Shown here one piece after another: positions 62,588 through 64,000 of a stretch of DNA of 64,000 nucleotides. The position numbers were made by a program, and so were the translations under genes. Below the pieces are notes generated by a model. The model did not search any database. It saw only the letters and a program-made list of their open reading frames with translations, and was not told the origin of the DNA. The DNA is taken from the NCBI RefSeq assembly GCF_021043375.1, contig NZ_JAJNDV010000011.1, forward strand, positions 48,728 through 112,727. The letters are read 5' to 3'. The stretch comes from Sphingomonas sp. IC-56 (lineage in GTDB: Bacteria; Pseudomonadota; Alphaproteobacteria; Sphingomonadales; Sphingomonadaceae). Each line of letters begins with the position of its first letter. The first letter of the stretch is position 1.

Positions 62588-63394
62588 GTGATCGCTTCGC
62601 TCGCGGCGCTGGTCCTCACCGCCGCCGCCTCGCCGCAGGCGGCAAGCCCGTTCGGCCTGCCCGCGACGCTGACCCAGGGCGGGCTGGCGCTCGGCACCGC
62701 GCCCCAGGGCACGCGCACGCTGACGCTGGACGGCCGACCCGTCGCCATCGCGCCAGATCGTCGTTTCGTGATCGCCTTCGACCGCGACGCCGCCCCGGTC
62801 GCGACGCTCGTCGCCCGCCTGACCGATGGCAGCGAAGTCACGCAGCAGCTGACGATCACTCCGCGCGCCTGGAACATCTCGCGCCTAAACCGCCTGCCCA
62901 AATATCCGGTGCCCCAGCCCGAGTTCGAGCGGGTCCGCCCCGGCGAGCTTGCCCAGATCCGCGCCGCCCGCACGCTGCAAAGCGACGCGCAAGGCTGGCG
63001 CCAGCAATTCCTCTGGCCCACGACGGGCCGCATCTCGACGCTGTTCGGCTCGCAGCGCATCTATGCCGGCGAACCCGGCGCGTTCCACTCGGGCATCGAC
63101 ATCGCCCGCGCCACCGGCACCCCGATCGTCGCCCCCGCCGACGGCGTGGTGATCCTGGCGACCGACCACCCCTTCACGCTGGAGGGCAATCTGCTGATGA
63201 TCGACCACGGCATGGGCCTCAACAGCGCCTTCCTCCACCTCTCGCGCATCGACGTGCGCCCCGGCGACCGAGTCCGCCGCGGCCAGCCGATCGGCGCCGT
63301 TGGCGCAACGGGCCGCGCCACCGGCGCCCACCTCCACTGGGGCATGAAATGGGGCGACGCCCGCATCGATCCGCTGCTGGTCGTGGGCCGATGA
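62588..63394 (+). CDS. M23 family peptidase (LytM-type)
   Basis: A 268-residue exported endopeptidase cutting peptidoglycan cross-bridges. A signal peptide is at residues 1-19; about 25-130 is an N-terminal region with a lipoprotein-like beta domain; the LytM domain has HSGID (H167, D171) and AHLHWG (H248, H250). All zinc and catalytic His are present, so it should be active. GTG 62588 begins the signal peptide; longer frames overlap the DUF2093 gene. Confidence 0.88.
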   Translation: MIASLAALVLTAAASPQAASPFGLPATLTQGGLALGTAPQGTRTLTLDGRPVAIAPDRRFVIAFDRDAAPVATLVARLTDGSEVTQQLTITPRAWNISRLNRLPKYPVPQPEFERVRPGELAQIRAARTLQSDAQGWRQQFLWPTTGRISTLFGSQRIYAGEPGAFHSGIDIARATGTPIVAPADGVVILATDHPFTLEGNLLMIDHGMGLNSAFLHLSRIDVRPGDRVRRGQPIGAVGATGRATGAHLHWGMKWGDARIDPLLVVGR

Positions 63395-63666
63395 TCGCTG
63401 CTGAATAATTCGGCAGTGCGAATTCGCGCTGCAACATAGTTACGCACGCGACCCGATTTTCGGCTATTCGTGGCGTGCAAACGTGTCATTAAAGATACAC
63501 AAAGAAGCGAAAGCTGGTTTTCCTCTAAAGTGAGGCTTTACACAGGCTGAACGGCGTTTCATCCATTTGTCATGCTTCGGTCGCGCTTGCGTGCGCAGGA
63601 TCGGAAGTAGTGGAGACAGCCGATGAGGATGTGCAAAACACACCCATCGGAAAAAGAGGGAAACGC

Positions 63667-64000
63667 ATGACGAAAAACGCATCTACAAAGCTGCGCGCCG
63701 GAACTGCGCTGCAAGCACTTGCTCTGTGCAGCATGGGTCTCGGCGTCAGTGCGGTGATGGCGGCTCCCGCCGCAGCGCAGGATTTCACCACCGGCGCTCT
63801 GGTCGGCTCGGTTGAAACGGCTGAGGGCACCCGCGCGACCGAGGGTACGATCACCATCACCTCGGACGCGCAGGGCTTCACGCGCACGGCCACGCTGAAC
63901 GCCGAGGGATCGTTCCGTATCCAGTCGCTGCCGGTCGGTGATTACACCGCGGTTGTAACCGTTCCCAATTTTGAACCTGTCACGTCGTCGGTTTCCGTCA
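63667..64000 (+). CDS. TonB-dependent receptor, N-terminal part (runs off the window)
   Basis: The open frame from ATG 63667 continues to the window end without a stop (111 codons seen). It encodes a signal peptide ending in APAAAQ and then a carboxypeptidase-regulatory-like beta-sandwich: GALVGSVETAEG, TITITSDAQGF, FRIQSLPVGDYTAVVTVPNF. In sphingomonads this domain usually precedes a long OmpA-like or TonB receptor barrel. GAGGGAAA lies upstream. The 272-base gap before it is AT-richer and holds the promoter, but I cannot place -35/-10 elements with confidence. Confidence 0.75.
   Translation, partial: MTKNASTKLRAGTALQALALCSMGLGVSAVMAAPAAAQDFTTGALVGSVETAEGTRATEGTITITSDAQGFTRTATLNAEGSFRIQSLPVGDYTAVVTVPNFEPVTSSVSV

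Noticed and set aside
1..64000. Search for CRISPR arrays, toxin-antitoxin pairs, prophage, IS ends and integron sites
   Set aside because: I saw no regularly spaced repeats, transposase, integrase, restriction-modification or defence gene. The HNH protein belongs to a housekeeping subfamily and has no defence neighbours.

Overview
The window is a dense, GC-rich bacterial chromosome segment of the Sphingomonas type (alphaproteobacteria, Sphingomonadaceae). The support is indirect but consistent: gene order such as yggT-DUF167-folD and lgt-midA-pgeF, a class I PHA synthase with a phasin, TonB-dependent receptors (one with an N-terminal carboxypeptidase-regulatory-like domain), a GH92 mannosidase, a DUF2093 protein, ClpS, an Rsh-type ppGpp enzyme, and strong G/C third-position bias throughout. 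I see no insertion sequence, prophage, integrase, CRISPR array, tRNA or rRNA. It reads as core genome with some accessory glycan and polymer functions.

Layout. 0-6 kb: two tandem secreted M28 peptidases, a YeeZ-like SDR protein, and a convergent threonine aldolase/EamA exporter pair. 6-9 kb: a bifunctional PBP and an HNH endonuclease. 9-17.5 kb: GluQRS, a small HIG1-like protein, PduO-type ATP:cobalamin adenosyltransferase, the ergothioneine genes egtB-egtD, DUF1176, 3-hydroxybutyryl-CoA dehydrogenase, a CNT nucleoside transporter and a YhhQ queuosine-precursor transporter. 17.5-20.7 kb: argB-yggT-DUF167-folD-marC. 20.6-24.7 kb: a GT-C-like membrane protein, GtrA, a methyltransferase and a GtrB-like GT2, together resembling a gtrABC glycan-modification module. 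24.8-28.6 kb: aminotransferase, thioesterase and Rsh. 28.7-31.3 kb: phaC and a phasin, with a striking operator pair around the phasin promoter. 31.4-40.5 kb: clpS, a Crp/Fnr regulator, murA, GH92, a haem-oxygenase-like diiron protein, a CE2-like esterase and a trans-sulfuration enzyme, with intergenic regions full of two families of REP-like palindromes. 40.5-48 kb: lgt-midA-GNAT-pgeF, then a Tat-exported molybdenum hydroxylase subunit translationally coupled to hemH, then phaB. 48-59.5 kb: phytase-like esterase, rpmB, small membrane proteins, tadA, OmpA lipoprotein, a CNNM/CBS transporter-like protein, an HHH protein, DUF4142, an L,D-transpeptidase, a large TonB receptor and an SDR. 59.7-64 kb: purD and xseA with overlapping start codons, DUF2093, an M23 peptidase, and the start of another receptor that runs off the window.

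How the genes connect. Cell-envelope work recurs: PBP, murA, pgeF, L,D-transpeptidase, M23 peptidase, Lgt, OmpA and the Gtr-like set. PHA metabolism is split between phaC/phasin and phaB 16 kb away; phaA is not seen. GluQRS and YhhQ both belong to queuosine biology. The genome is tightly packed: many same-strand pairs overlap by 4 bases (ATGA or GTGA), and four convergent pairs abut or overlap.

Nothing here is clearly an undescribed multi-gene system. The best leads are the phasin operator pair, the Gtr-like cluster with its methyltransferase, the clustered bipartite palindromes, the palindrome before the trans-sulfuration gene, the diiron protein, and the orphan molybdenum hydroxylase in the hemH operon. 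All functional calls are by reading motifs; no database search was run.
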